Source of the DNA: Bacteroidales bacterium
GTDB lineage: Bacteria > Bacteroidota > Bacteroidia > Bacteroidales > WCHB1-69
Assembly (NCBI GenBank): GCA_017615795.1
Contig: JAFZZK010000045.1
Span: forward strand, 1 to 64,000
Direction: 5' to 3'
Length of the DNA stretch: 64,000 nt
The notes beneath the pieces were generated by a model. It had not been told where the DNA came from, did no database searches, and was given only the letters and a program-made list of their open reading frames with translations. This document shows, one piece after another, positions 5,944-15,127 of this stretch. The position numbers and the translations under genes are program-made. Every line of letters begins with the position of its first letter. Position 1 is the first letter of the stretch.

Positions 5944-8778
5944 ATGAAAAAAATAACTTTAATCCTGCTGCTGTTAGGGGGCCTGTTGCCCTGTCTGCTG
6001 GCGCAATCCACCATATTGATGGGCTCTCAAAGCACCGTCAGCAGCTGCGGTTTCATCATCTATGATGATGGTGGACAAAGTGGCGACTATGCCGCGAATG
6101 TGGATCAGACGCTGACCATCTATTCCAACGACCCGAGCAACGGTTGTGTGATGGTGGAGATACAGAACCTCGACATCGACCCCTCGGACACGTTGATTTT
6201 CTATGATGGTGTGGGCACTGGCGGCACGGAGCTGCACCGCATCAACAATAGCAACTACGACCCGACGGCAACATTCCGCTATGCGGCCACCATCCAAAAC
6301 AGCACGGGCGCGCTTACAGTACGCTTTATTTCCGACGCGACGGGCAGCGGTGCGGGATTCACTATTTTCGCCTCCTGCATGGCGCCTTGCCAGCGCGTGG
6401 AAATACATCTTGACACGCTCCAATCCTCTCACGTACCGCATATCGACCCCGACGACGGCTACTATTACGTTGACGTGTGCCCCTACGACACCGTCCATTT
6501 CGTGGCATACTGCGACTATCCCGACAACAACTTCAGCTACCCTCAGAGCCACGCGCTCACCACTTTCAAGTGGGACTTCGATCTGTCGGAGGTGGACTCG
6601 TTGGGACTCACTACCGTGGACCACTACTTCACGCCCGGTCGTGGCTACGATGTGGCCATCTCTGCCGTTGATTCGGCGCACTGTCCTTCCCTCATCCCTG
6701 TGACGTTCCGCGTGCGAACCTCCAAGAACCCCATACGCGACGTGGCACAGCTGCCACCCATCTGCGCCGGCCAACAACTCGACCTCAGCGTCGGCTATGA
6801 CCACCTTTCCAGCGTCCAACTCGACTCCATCGGCAGTGAGCAAATCACCTCCTTAGGCGTCACAGACACGGTGTTCCTGCCCGACGGCATCAACTGTCCG
6901 CCCTATGGCTACTACTACCGTTCATACGTCAACTTCACCTCTTTCGCACCCAACGCCACCATCGCCTCCGCCAACGATATCCTGTATGTGCGCCTTAAGA
7001 TCGAGCACTCCGCCATCGAGGACATCCGCATCAAACTATACTGTCCCAACAACAGTTCCGTGCGCATCGTGCCCGACTACCAGAACGACGGCTGGGGCGG
7101 CGTGACCCACAACTTCCGCACCAACCTCGGACTGGCCAACCGCCTGCAGGAGGTCGCCACCTGCGATGCCTCGCAGAACCCCATGGGTGTCGCTTGGAAC
7201 TACGTCTGGTCCAACAACACAACGCTCGGCTACCAATATGCAAACTCGCCATACGGCTATTGTTTCGAGCCCCAAAACGTGCATGTGACAGCCAACCCCT
7301 ACTGGGACAACAGCAATGGCCTTGGCCTGTACTCATACGTCATCGACTCCACCGACGTGGCCAACATGACGCAAGTCTATCACCCCAGCCAAAACTTCAG
7401 CAACCTCGTGGGATGCCCGCTCAACGGGTCCTGGTTTATCGAGGTGCAAGACCTGTGGACCAACGACAACGGATACATCCATGAGTGGGAGATGGCCCTT
7501 GACCCCCATCTGCTGCCCCAAAACTGGTCGTACACCGTCAACGTGGACACCACCTACCTCGTCGGACCTGGCTCCAATGGCATGTACGTGATCCCCGACA
7601 CGGCAGGCACTCTCTATTACACGGCATACGTCATTGACGAATACGGCTGCTCCTACGACACCATCGTGCCCCTCACGGTGGTTCCCTCCCCGCAACCCGA
7701 CCTTGGAGAGGATTTCAGCCTGTGCCATGGTGATATGGTCACATTGGATGTGGACTACAACGCCCCAGGCACAAGCTATTTGTGGAGCACTGGTGATGAA
7801 ACCGAGAGTATCTTAGTCCTGTCTGACGGCACCTATTATGTAAACATCGTCACCACCGATGACTCGGCCGGACTCTCATGCGCCGGCAGCGACACCATCC
7901 ACATCTCTTCGCTGCCCAATCCCAATGCGGACTTTGCCCTCTCCGACACCTCCGGCTGCGCTCCATTGGTGATACGCACCACCAACCTGACCTCGCCTGC
8001 CGACTTGGGCTGTGAATACTCCTGGATGATTTTGCGTGAAAACGGCACATTAGCGTACGCCTCGCTACTGGAATCGCCCGCTTTTGAAATCGACGAGCCA
8101 GGCACCTACTCTGTCGCACTTTGGGCCACCTCCGCCGATGGATGCCGCGACTCCATCTTCAAATGGAATTGCATTCATGTACACCCGCAACCCATCGCAG
8201 AATTCACTGCCACCCCGGAAGTTTCCCTGTTTCAGGAGTCCAATGGCACCATTGAATTTCAAAGCTATACCGACCAAAACATTCTCGAAAACGCCGGTAC
8301 CACACTTCTATGGGACTTCGGTGACGGAACCTCAGACTCCACAGAGATATCCCCCACGCACACGTACACATCGTGGGGTGACTACAACGTAACGCTCTCC
8401 ATCAACAGCGGATTCGGCTGCACCAGTGAAATCACGCACACCGTAATCATTGAAGACGACCTCGTTTTCCCGAATGTCATCACCCCGAACGGCGATAACT
8501 TGAACGATGTCTTCGCCATCGAAAACCTCAACACCAATATCAACATGGAAGACCCCGACCGATATCGTAACAACGAGTTGTTTGTCTACGACCGATGGGG
8601 GAAGTTGGTCTATAAGGCCAAGAACTATGATACGGTGTCCAAAGACGGGCAAATTATCAGAGGATCACAATGCTTCGATGCCTCCGGCTTGTCCGATGGC
8701 GTTTACTACTATTCTTTCCATTACAAAGGGAAAGCCAAGGTGGTGGAGTACAACGGATCCTTGACCGTCGTCCGTTAG
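5944..8778 (+). CDS. Secreted CUB / P-domain / PKD protein with type B T9SS signal
   Basis: A 944-residue surface protein. In order: signal peptide (1-21), CUB-like domain (about 33-145, with DTLIFYDGVG and a closing FTIFASC), a PKD-like domain (about 165-260), a proprotein-convertase P-domain-like region (about 324-522, ending in GSWFIEVQD...HEWEM), further PKD/Ig-like repeats including the hallmark LLWDFGDGTSDST, and from about 841 a gliding-motility-associated C-terminal (CHU_C) domain starting FPNVITPNGDNLNDVF. The last domain is a type B T9SS sorting signal, so the protein should cross the outer membrane through the T9SS whose components lie at 24-33 kb. There is no catalytic domain; adhesion or ligand binding is my inference. 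It ends directly against the convergent glycosyltransferase. Confidence 0.85.
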   Translation: MKKITLILLLLGGLLPCLLAQSTILMGSQSTVSSCGFIIYDDGGQSGDYAANVDQTLTIYSNDPSNGCVMVEIQNLDIDPSDTLIFYDGVGTGGTELHRINNSNYDPTATFRYAATIQNSTGALTVRFISDATGSGAGFTIFASCMAPCQRVEIHLDTLQSSHVPHIDPDDGYYYVDVCPYDTVHFVAYCDYPDNNFSYPQSHALTTFKWDFDLSEVDSLGLTTVDHYFTPGRGYDVAISAVDSAHCPSLIPVTFRVRTSKNPIRDVAQLPPICAGQQLDLSVGYDHLSSVQLDSIGSEQITSLGVTDTVFLPDGINCPPYGYYYRSYVNFTSFAPNATIASANDILYVRLKIEHSAIEDIRIKLYCPNNSSVRIVPDYQNDGWGGVTHNFRTNLGLANRLQEVATCDASQNPMGVAWNYVWSNNTTLGYQYANSPYGYCFEPQNVHVTANPYWDNSNGLGLYSYVIDSTDVANMTQVYHPSQNFSNLVGCPLNGSWFIEVQDLWTNDNGYIHEWEMALDPHLLPQNWSYTVNVDTTYLVGPGSNGMYVIPDTAGTLYYTAYVIDEYGCSYDTIVPLTVVPSPQPDLGEDFSLCHGDMVTLDVDYNAPGTSYLWSTGDETESILVLSDGTYYVNIVTTDDSAGLSCAGSDTIHISSLPNPNADFALSDTSGCAPLVIRTTNLTSPADLGCEYSWMILRENGTLAYASLLESPAFEIDEPGTYSVALWATSADGCRDSIFKWNCIHVHPQPIAEFTATPEVSLFQESNGTIEFQSYTDQNILENAGTTLLWDFGDGTSDSTEISPTHTYTSWGDYNVTLSINSGFGCTSEITHTVIIEDDLVFPNVITPNGDNLNDVFAIENLNTNINMEDPDRYRNNELFVYDRWGKLVYKAKNYDTVSKDGQIIRGSQCFDASGLSDGVYYYSFHYKGKAKVVEYNGSLTVVR

Positions 8779-9939
8779 TTAGTGGAACAATTGTTCCAAG
8801 CGGTCGGTGGCGGCATGCCATTCATAGCGCCCACGCACATAGCGATGGCCATTATCCGACAACTGCTGGTAATAGTCGCTATCGCGCAGCAGGCGGGCAA
8901 TAGTTTCAATATACTCCTCTGTAGTATGGCAAGTCACGACCGCGCCTGCAGATTCGGCGTTTTCCAACGGTTTGCCAGCCAAAGGCGAAGTGACGCAGGG
9001 CAACTGCATGCTCATCGCCTCGAGCAGCTTGTTTTGGAGACCCGTTCCCATGCGCATTGGAGCCACGAAAACGCGTGCCATGGCATACCAGTCGCACATG
9101 GAGTCCACCCAACCCGTCACGGTTACGCCATCGCGGCGCAATGCTTGCACACGTGGGGCAGGTGAGGCTCCGCAAAGCACCAGCTTCAGCCCGGGAATCA
9201 TCTCGCGCAACGGGGGAAAAATCTCTTTCGCCAAATATTCGGCGGCATCCACGTTGGGCGCATACCCCATGTTGCCGGAGAAAATGATGTCGCAACTTTT
9301 CCGCTCACCCTGATACTGGAACTGGCCAAAATCCACCCCATTGTGAACCACCACGATTTCGTCGCGTTTCGGGTGCGGAATGAGGTCCCGGTCCACCTCC
9401 GTAATGATGGTACGAGCATCGAACTTGTCGAATACCGCCGCCTCATAGCGCGCCACGCGCCGGTATTCCATCTTGAAAAAAGGTTTCATCAGGAAATTGG
9501 CATTTTCATACCGACGCCACATGCCCTTGGAAAACACATCCTGATAATCCAGCACTTTGGGAATTGGCATATCCTTCACATACTCTGCCATGCGGATAAG
9601 CTGGCAGTACACACGATCAGGCTTCTCGTCAAGCACAATACGCTCAATGGCGCGTTGGTTCTTTTTACTGTAAAAATAACCGCATTGCAACGGCAAACCT
9701 CTGAAGAAGTCACGACCCACATTCCATGCTTTTTGCAGAAAACCTTGCCGTAACAAGTGAATTTTCTTGCAAAAAAGTTGTAATTGCTGCAATTCCTCAT
9801 CGCCGACTTCCCTATCGTGCAGCGCAACAAGCACAATCTCATGCTTTTCGGCAAGGCAACGAATTTGATGGTACGCACGCAACTTATCCCCTTTTTCAAG
9901 GGGATATGGGAAGCGGGAAAGGAGTACCAGGAGTTTCAT
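8779..9939 (-). CDS. GT-B glycosyltransferase (group 1 type)
   Basis: A 386-residue retaining glycosyltransferase of the two-Rossmann GT-B fold. The N-terminus SRFPYPLEKGDKLRAYH is typical of sugar transferases associated with exopolysaccharide or exosortase loci. The C-terminal donor domain shows IIFSGNMGYAPNVDAAEYL and the E-x7-E region GTGLQNKLLEAMSMQLPCV. There is no signal peptide, so it acts at the cytoplasmic face. The acceptor is unknown; surface glycan or protein glycosylation are both possible. Stop codons of this gene and the T9SS cargo gene abut (8776-8781). Its upstream leader is filled by a 7-bp tandem repeat. Confidence 0.85.
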   Translation of the reverse strand: MKLLVLLSRFPYPLEKGDKLRAYHQIRCLAEKHEIVLVALHDREVGDEELQQLQLFCKKIHLLRQGFLQKAWNVGRDFFRGLPLQCGYFYSKKNQRAIERIVLDEKPDRVYCQLIRMAEYVKDMPIPKVLDYQDVFSKGMWRRYENANFLMKPFFKMEYRRVARYEAAVFDKFDARTIITEVDRDLIPHPKRDEIVVVHNGVDFGQFQYQGERKSCDIIFSGNMGYAPNVDAAEYLAKEIFPPLREMIPGLKLVLCGASPAPRVQALRRDGVTVTGWVDSMCDWYAMARVFVAPMRMGTGLQNKLLEAMSMQLPCVTSPLAGKPLENAESAGAVVTCHTTEEYIETIARLLRDSDYYQQLSDNGHRYVRGRYEWHAATDRLEQLFH

Positions 9940-9955
9940 AGCAGGGAGGAGGGGT

Positions 9956-10039
9956 TAGGTTGCAGGATTCAGGATTCTAGTTTCAAGTTTCAGGTTTCAG
10001 GTTTCAAGGTTCAGGATTCAAGGTTCAGGGGTTAGGGTT
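9956..10039. repeat. Degenerate 7-bp tandem repeat, 12 units
   Basis: Twelve consecutive heptamers in strict 7-bp register, consensus CAGGTTT. Starting at 9963 they read CAGGATT, CAGGATT, CTAGTTT, CAAGTTT, CAGGTTT, CAGGTTT, CAAGGTT, CAGGATT, CAAGGTT, CAGGGGT, with TAGGTTG before and TAGGGTT after. The array fills most of the 134-bp gap between ftcD and the glycosyltransferase and ends 16 bp upstream of the latter's ATG. No open frame or hairpin is associated. Confidence 0.9.
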
Positions 10040-10073
10040 TAAAAATATCCCTTGTACCCTATAATACTATATC

Positions 10074-11774
10074 CTAATCACCTATCACTTTCTCTGTCCG
10101 GCGCATCAGGGATTTCTCAAGGCGGTCGGCCTTGACCACATAGTCGTGCGCCTTGTTGATCATCATCTCGGCGTAAGCCTTGTCATCGAGAGAGGAGGCA
10201 TTGATCTTGACGTTGAGGTAAGCACCGTGGATGGCGGCACGGGCGCAGAGCACACCAACACCGGCATCGGAGACAGATGCGGGATTTCCTTTTTTGATCA
10301 TGGCGGCACAAATGTCGAACACCTCGAAAGAGGTCTCGATGGTCTTCATGGGCACTTCGGTGGCATACTTGGTACCCTCTTGGATGGCCTGCTTGCGCGC
10401 GGCTTTCTCCTCCGGCGTGCCCTTGGGCATTCCGAAGGCGGCCATGATGACATTGAACGCGTTGGTGTCCTCATCCACAAGAGCCAGCAGTTTCTCTTTC
10501 AGAGCCTGGCCTTTTTCAGCCCACTCGGAGAAGAATTTCCACTGGGCATCCCAGCCGGGCTTGTGGGAGGAAAGGTTGGCCACCATCGTGCCGAGGGCGG
10601 CGCCAAGGGCACCCATATAGGCCGAAATAGAGCCGCCGCCGGGTGCAGGACTTTCAGAAGCCGTCTCATTGGCAAAACCCGTGCAGGTCATGTCCACCAA
10701 CTTGGGAGTCGTGTCCTCCTTCTCCAACAGATATTCAATGACCTTTTCTTCAGCATTGAAGGGTTTGAGGTCATCAAGTCCCATGGACTTGACAGCAATC
10801 TTGACCATCTCTTTTTCGTCGATACCGAGGGAACGCTGTTGTTTGGTGAGGTAATACTTGGCGGCATCGATGAGCACTTTCTTGGGCACAAGTCCCACAA
10901 TCTCGGCACCTGTGACGCGTATGCCTCGCTTGGCGGCCTTCTGGGTGACCTCGTCAAAGGCCACGTGCAACGGCGTGAGATTGGTATTGGTGATATTCAT
11001 GGAGACCTGGGCGATGCCATATTCAGCGATGTACCAGCCGATAGCCTTGGTGCCTTTCAGGGTGCCTGGAATCTGGACGGGGTTGCCGTCGGCATCCTTG
11101 ACAATCTTGCCTGTGATGGGGTTTCCTTCTCTCTTGGGACGACCCTTTTCGCGCACGTCGAAGGCTATGGCATTAGCGCGGCGCGTAGAGGTGGTGTTGA
11201 GGTTGAAGTTGACAGCAATGAGGAAATCGCGGGCACCGATGGCGGTGGCACCACTTTTGGCCACGCTCTCGTCGAACTTGTTCGGGCCAAAATCGGGTTT
11301 CCATTCCTTGGTGGAGATGCGCTCCTTCAAGGCCTCGTACTCACCGTGACGGCAGTTGGCCAGATTCCGGCGTTTCTCCTCAAAAGCGGCATTCTCGTAG
11401 CAATAAACGGGAATGTGAAGTTCCTCGCCCACTCTTTTGGCAAGTTTGCGGGCATATTCGGCAGTCTCCTCCATCGTGATGTTGGAGACGGGCACGAAAG
11501 GACACACATCGGTGGCTCCGAAGCGCGGGTGGTCGCCGTGATGATGGCGCATATCAATCAGTTCCTGACATTTGGCAATCAAGGAGAACGCAGCCTCTAC
11601 AACGGCATCGGGCGTGCCGACAAAGGTCACGACCGTGCGGTTGGTGGTGGCGCCGGGATCCACGTCGAGCAACGTGACGCCTTCGGCCTGGCGTATCACA
11701 TCCGCCACTTGTTCGATGATTTCGGGATTTCTTCCCTCACTGAAGTTAGGAACGCATTCTATCAACTGTTTCAT
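10074..11774 (-). CDS. ftcD: Bifunctional glutamate formimidoyltransferase / formimidoyl-THF cyclodeaminase
   Basis: A 566-residue fusion of two folate enzymes of histidine breakdown. The N-terminal part (about 1-330; ECVPNFSEGR, DVDPGATTNRTVVTF, HHHGDHPRFGATDVCP) is the formimidoyltransferase that moves the formimino group from formiminoglutamate to tetrahydrofolate. The C-terminal part (about 350-566; ESPAPGGGSISAYMGALGAA, AMIKKGNPASVSDAGVG) is the cyclodeaminase that releases ammonia to give methenyl-THF. The fused form is found in animals and many Bacteroidetes. No other hut genes are nearby. It has its own promoter and is followed by the heptamer repeat. Confidence 0.95.
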   Translation of the reverse strand: MKQLIECVPNFSEGRNPEIIEQVADVIRQAEGVTLLDVDPGATTNRTVVTFVGTPDAVVEAAFSLIAKCQELIDMRHHHGDHPRFGATDVCPFVPVSNITMEETAEYARKLAKRVGEELHIPVYCYENAAFEEKRRNLANCRHGEYEALKERISTKEWKPDFGPNKFDESVAKSGATAIGARDFLIAVNFNLNTTSTRRANAIAFDVREKGRPKREGNPITGKIVKDADGNPVQIPGTLKGTKAIGWYIAEYGIAQVSMNITNTNLTPLHVAFDEVTQKAAKRGIRVTGAEIVGLVPKKVLIDAAKYYLTKQQRSLGIDEKEMVKIAVKSMGLDDLKPFNAEEKVIEYLLEKEDTTPKLVDMTCTGFANETASESPAPGGGSISAYMGALGAALGTMVANLSSHKPGWDAQWKFFSEWAEKGQALKEKLLALVDEDTNAFNVIMAAFGMPKGTPEEKAARKQAIQEGTKYATEVPMKTIETSFEVFDICAAMIKKGNPASVSDAGVGVLCARAAIHGAYLNVKINASSLDDKAYAEMMINKAHDYVVKADRLEKSLMRRTEKVIGD

Positions 11775-11824
11775 AATCTATTTTATTAATTATTAATATT
11801 TTACTTTTCAAGAGGAATAGTCTG

Positions 11825-11832
11825 CAAATGTA
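11825..11832 (-). promoter_or_regulatory. Promoter -7 element of ftcD
   Basis: On the minus strand the sequence reads TACATTTG, 50 bp upstream of the ftcD ATG. Confidence 0.6.
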
Positions 11833-11898
11833 ACATTTACTTTGATACAAAACACCTGCTGAAAATATTATTGTATCATCTTCTTGCCTTATGGGCAA

Positions 11899-11931
11899 GA
11901 AAAAAGGCACTATCAAAATGGAAGTGCCTTT
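11899..11931 (-). terminator. Terminator of tonB
   Basis: Read on the minus strand, AAAGGCACT (11931-11923) pairs perfectly with AGTGCCTTT (11911-11903) and is followed by further T. A second small hairpin (TCTTGCC / GGCAAGA, 11882-11900) follows immediately and has no T-tract of its own. Confidence 0.85.
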
Positions 11932-11995
11932 AGAGGATTTTACAGAATGAACTTGGGTAAAAGATTCTTTAAATTCTGAATCTTCAACACGAAGC

Positions 11996-12685
11996 TTACA
12001 TTCTGAAGGTGACAGGGACTTGATAGAAGCAACGGACGGGCTTGCCCATGTTCTTGCCGGGTTTCCACTTCGGCATAGCCATGACACCGCGCACGGCCTC
12101 TTTGTCGCAGTCAGGGAAGAGGGGTACTTTCACCTTGGCGTTGCTGACGCGTCCGTCTTTTTCGACGACGAACTCGACAAGCACAGTGCCGGTAATACCG
12201 TTGTTACGAGCGACCTCCGGGTATTGGATTTCCTTCATGAGGAAAGCACTGATGGCTTCTGGACCACCAGGGAACTCGGGCATCTCTTCCGTGAAATAGA
12301 CGGGAGGAGCACTCTCAGTCTCTTCTTCAACGATAACAATCTCTTCGTCGGCCACATCGGCGATGATCTCATCCTCGAAGAAATCCTGACCGAAATCAAT
12401 ATCATTGGTGACCTTTATATTGTCATCCACAATATTGAGCACCACTTCTTGTTGTTGCTGGGGTTGCTCTTGCGGGGGTGGGGGTGTTTGGTCTGTCGCG
12501 ACGACATCCTCATCTCTCACCTCGATGAAATCATCCTCTTCCATAACAAAAGAGGGCGCTTTGTCCTCAGTGGCAAACAGTTCAAAGCCTGCATACACCA
12601 AACCCAGCACAATTACAAGTCCTACGAGAATAAACATTCCCCGTTTATTCTCCAGATCTCCTTTGTCGGTTTTCTTCGTTAACAT
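11996..12685 (-). CDS. tonB: Energy transducer TonB
   Basis: A 229-residue inner-membrane protein that couples the proton-motive force (through ExbB/ExbD, not in this window) to outer-membrane TonB-dependent transporters. The cytoplasmic start MLTKKTDKGDLENKRG is the standard Bacteroidetes TonB N-terminus and fixes the ATG at 12685 rather than the upstream TTG. Next come one transmembrane helix (about 17-36), a periplasmic spacer rich in acidic residues and P/Q (TPPPPQEQPQQQQ), the MPEFPGGPEAISAFL segment, and the C-terminal TonB domain (YPEVARNNGITGTVLVEFVV). It is monocistronic, with its own promoter and terminator. Confidence 0.93.
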   Translation of the reverse strand: MLTKKTDKGDLENKRGMFILVGLVIVLGLVYAGFELFATEDKAPSFVMEEDDFIEVRDEDVVATDQTPPPPQEQPQQQQEVVLNIVDDNIKVTNDIDFGQDFFEDEIIADVADEEIVIVEEETESAPPVYFTEEMPEFPGGPEAISAFLMKEIQYPEVARNNGITGTVLVEFVVEKDGRVSNAKVKVPLFPDCDKEAVRGVMAMPKWKPGKNMGKPVRCFYQVPVTFRM

Positions 12686-12731
12686 AACAGAAGTATTTTT
12701 AGGGTTATGAAACAATCTATTTTTTGAACGG

Positions 12732-12759
12732 CAAAAATAACAATTTTATTGTTTCGCAA
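12732..12759 (-). promoter_or_regulatory. Promoter of tonB
   Basis: On the minus strand TATTTTTG (12739-12732) is preceded by TTG (12759-12757), 17 bp apart, and lies 46 bp upstream of the ATG. Confidence 0.75.
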
Positions 12760-12781
12760 CACATCTTTTTGAAAAAAAAGT

Positions 12782-13846
12782 TCAGGGTCTCCAAATGCAA
12801 CCACCACAACTATTTACATCGGCACCGGTCACACTGCGAAGTGTGTTCTCACGATGCTGCAGACGCAAGAGTCCCAAAAACGCGAACACTATGGCTTCTT
12901 TGAACTGGACTGTGGACATGTCTGGAACGACAAGTTTGCAGTCACAGCAGGCTTGTATCCTTTGTACCAGAAAGTTATTCAAGGCGCCGCCACCCGTCAC
13001 GAGCATAGTATGCACTGTACCGGGCACTGTGGCACCTATTTGACCCGAAATATGTTCCACAACCGTGCGCATGGCATCTGCCACTTCATGTTTCCCCGAA
13101 TGCTCTTCCAAGAGTGGTCTGAAATATTTCTCGAACCACTCTTTACCCAACGACTTGGGCGCGAGCAGCGCATAGTATTCCAATGTGTCGAGGCAATGCA
13201 GCAAACTGGGAACAATCTCCCCTGTCGAGGCAAATGCCCCATCTTTGTCGTACTCCAAGCCGACTTTGGCAGCCAACATATTCAAAGCCATATTGCAGGG
13301 CGACACATCGAAAGCAACGCGCCTGCCATCTCTCCTGTAAGAGATATTGGAAAAACCGCCGAGATTGAGACAAGCGTCATACTCGCCGAACAGCAGCTCA
13401 TCGCCAACAGGAACCAACGGCGCACCCTGACCATGGAGCGCGACATCAACCACCCGGAAATCGCAAACCGTGGGGATGCCTGTGCGCGCGGCGATAACCG
13501 CGCCGCTGCCGATTTGCGTGGTCAGTCCCAAATGCGGCTGGTGAAAGACCGTATGCCCATGCGAAGCGATAAAGGCAGGTTTTCCCCCGTCGCCGACAAA
13601 ATCATTGACGCAATCGGCTATCAAGTTGCCCAACTCAATGTCCAAGCGGCAATACTCCAATGCCGACAGCTCCGTGGCGTGTGCCAACCGTTCTCTCATG
13701 TCGGGCGCGTAAGGGAACGTGTCTGCCTTCTGCACTTCGTAGTGCCAGCGACCCTGTTCATCCTCCGAAAAGCCACACCATGCAAGGTCTATGCCATCGA
13801 GCGAGGTGCCCGACATTATGCCAATACCAGTGATACAGGGTGTCAT
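12782..13846 (-). CDS. anmK: Anhydro-N-acetylmuramic acid kinase
   Basis: A 354-residue kinase that opens and phosphorylates 1,6-anhydro-MurNAc to MurNAc-6-phosphate, recycling peptidoglycan sugar. The phosphate-binding loop MSGTSLDGIDLAWCGF is at the N-terminus, and further blocks SHGHTVFHQP, DFRVVDVALHGQGAPLVP and LVTGGGALNNFL match the family. Its ATG overlaps the murF stop (4 bp), so a wall-recycling gene is coupled to a wall-synthesis gene. It ends the five-gene minus-strand block starting at gldA. Confidence 0.95.
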   Translation of the reverse strand: MTPCITGIGIMSGTSLDGIDLAWCGFSEDEQGRWHYEVQKADTFPYAPDMRERLAHATELSALEYCRLDIELGNLIADCVNDFVGDGGKPAFIASHGHTVFHQPHLGLTTQIGSGAVIAARTGIPTVCDFRVVDVALHGQGAPLVPVGDELLFGEYDACLNLGGFSNISYRRDGRRVAFDVSPCNMALNMLAAKVGLEYDKDGAFASTGEIVPSLLHCLDTLEYYALLAPKSLGKEWFEKYFRPLLEEHSGKHEVADAMRTVVEHISGQIGATVPGTVHTMLVTGGGALNNFLVQRIQACCDCKLVVPDMSTVQFKEAIVFAFLGLLRLQHRENTLRSVTGADVNSCGGCIWRP

Positions 13847-15096
13847 GACAGCAATGCCGTGAGTTTGTCAAGATGAATGCTGTTGGAGCCTTTCACGAGC
13901 ACAAGCGAATGCTCAATGGGATGCGCTTTGATGTAGTCGTTGGCAGCCTCCACATCAGGAAAGCTGGATTGCGGGGCCACAGCACTGAACTCCTCACCCA
14001 CGAACAGGGTTTCGATGCCGAGCTCGTGGCACAGATCAACGATATGTTGATGCTCTTCACGGCTGATGGCACCCAATTCGCGCATATCACCAAGCACGGC
14101 GCGCTTGCGGTGATGATGCAGCTTGCCAAGGTTGCGCACCGCTGCCTCCATGCTGGTGGGATTGGCATTGTAGTAGTCGGAGATAATGGTGTTGGTGCCC
14201 ACCACGTTAACCTGCGAACGATGGTTCGTCGGCTCATATTCGGAAAGGGCCTTCACGATATTGTCGTCGCTCACGCCAAAGAAGTGGCCCACGGCTTCCG
14301 CCGCGAGAAAATTGTAGATATTGTAACTGCCCGTGAGGTGGGTGTTGATGTCGCGACCGCCCACACGGATGCGCAGGTAGGGCGACATGCCGAGGATATG
14401 TGCGTCCGCGTTGCCGGCATAGAAGACAATCTTATCATAGGCCAAATCATGACGCAGGTGCAGGTCGTTCTCGTTGACGAAAAGCGTGCCGCCGTCATGG
14501 ATAACAAAACGGTAGAGAGCTTTCTTGGTATGGATGATTTCCTCGAAAGAACCAAAGCCCTCGATATGAGCCTTACCCACGTTGGTGATGAGGCCGTGCG
14601 TGGGGCAAGCGATTTTGCAAAGGAACTCAATCTCGCCCGGATGGTTGGCACCCATCTCCACGATGGCGATTTCGTCGTCAGGGCGGATGGTGAGCAGCGT
14701 GAGCGGCACGCCGATGTGGTTGTTGAGATTCCCCCGCGTGCAGGCGGTGCGGAATTGCGTCTGCAGTACCGCATGGACCAATTCCTTGGTGGTGGTTTTC
14801 CCGTTGGTGCCAGTGATGCCGATAACGGGAATATGCAACTGCTGGCGATGATAGTGCGCCAATTCTTGCAGCGTCTCCAACACATCGTCCACGACGATGC
14901 AGCGGTCGTGTCCCGACAGCTCAGGATTTTCGGTCACCACGCAAGCAGCGCCCTGCTCCAATGCCTGGAGCGCGAATTGGTTGCCGTCGAAGCGCTCGCC
15001 CTTGAGGCAAAAGAAGAGGCAGTCGGGTTCAATGGCGCGGCTGTCGGTGCAGACGACGGGATGACGCAGATATTCTTCGTAAAGAGTGTTTATCAT
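13843..15096 (-). CDS. murF: UDP-MurNAc-tripeptide--D-Ala-D-Ala ligase
   Basis: The last cytoplasmic ligase of peptidoglycan precursor synthesis, adding D-Ala-D-Ala to the UDP-MurNAc-tripeptide. The 417-residue protein shows the N-terminal substrate domain (VCTDSRAIEPDCLFFCLKG), the ATP loop GITGTNGKTTTKEL, the central EMGANHPGEIEFLC and the C-terminal domain with DYYNANPTSMEAA. The ATG at 15096 (MINTLYEEYL) is preferred to an in-frame TTG 18 bp upstream because homologues start at this point. It is 31 bp downstream of the 5-alpha-reductase-like gene and coupled to anmK. Confidence 0.95.
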   Translation of the reverse strand: MINTLYEEYLRHPVVCTDSRAIEPDCLFFCLKGERFDGNQFALQALEQGAACVVTENPELSGHDRCIVVDDVLETLQELAHYHRQQLHIPVIGITGTNGKTTTKELVHAVLQTQFRTACTRGNLNNHIGVPLTLLTIRPDDEIAIVEMGANHPGEIEFLCKIACPTHGLITNVGKAHIEGFGSFEEIIHTKKALYRFVIHDGGTLFVNENDLHLRHDLAYDKIVFYAGNADAHILGMSPYLRIRVGGRDINTHLTGSYNIYNFLAAEAVGHFFGVSDDNIVKALSEYEPTNHRSQVNVVGTNTIISDYYNANPTSMEAAVRNLGKLHHHRKRAVLGDMRELGAISREEHQHIVDLCHELGIETLFVGEEFSAVAPQSSFPDVEAANDYIKAHPIEHSLVLVKGSNSIHLDKLTALLS

Positions 15097-15127
15097 CGCA
15101 GTTGTTTTAATCAATAATCACAAATGT

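Noticed and set aside
9956..10039. Possible CRISPR array
   Set aside because: Units are 7 bp with no spacers and no cas genes nearby.
10146..11789. 547-aa open frame on the plus strand
   Set aside because: It is the antisense of ftcD, has no family motif, and ftcD is unambiguous on the other strand.
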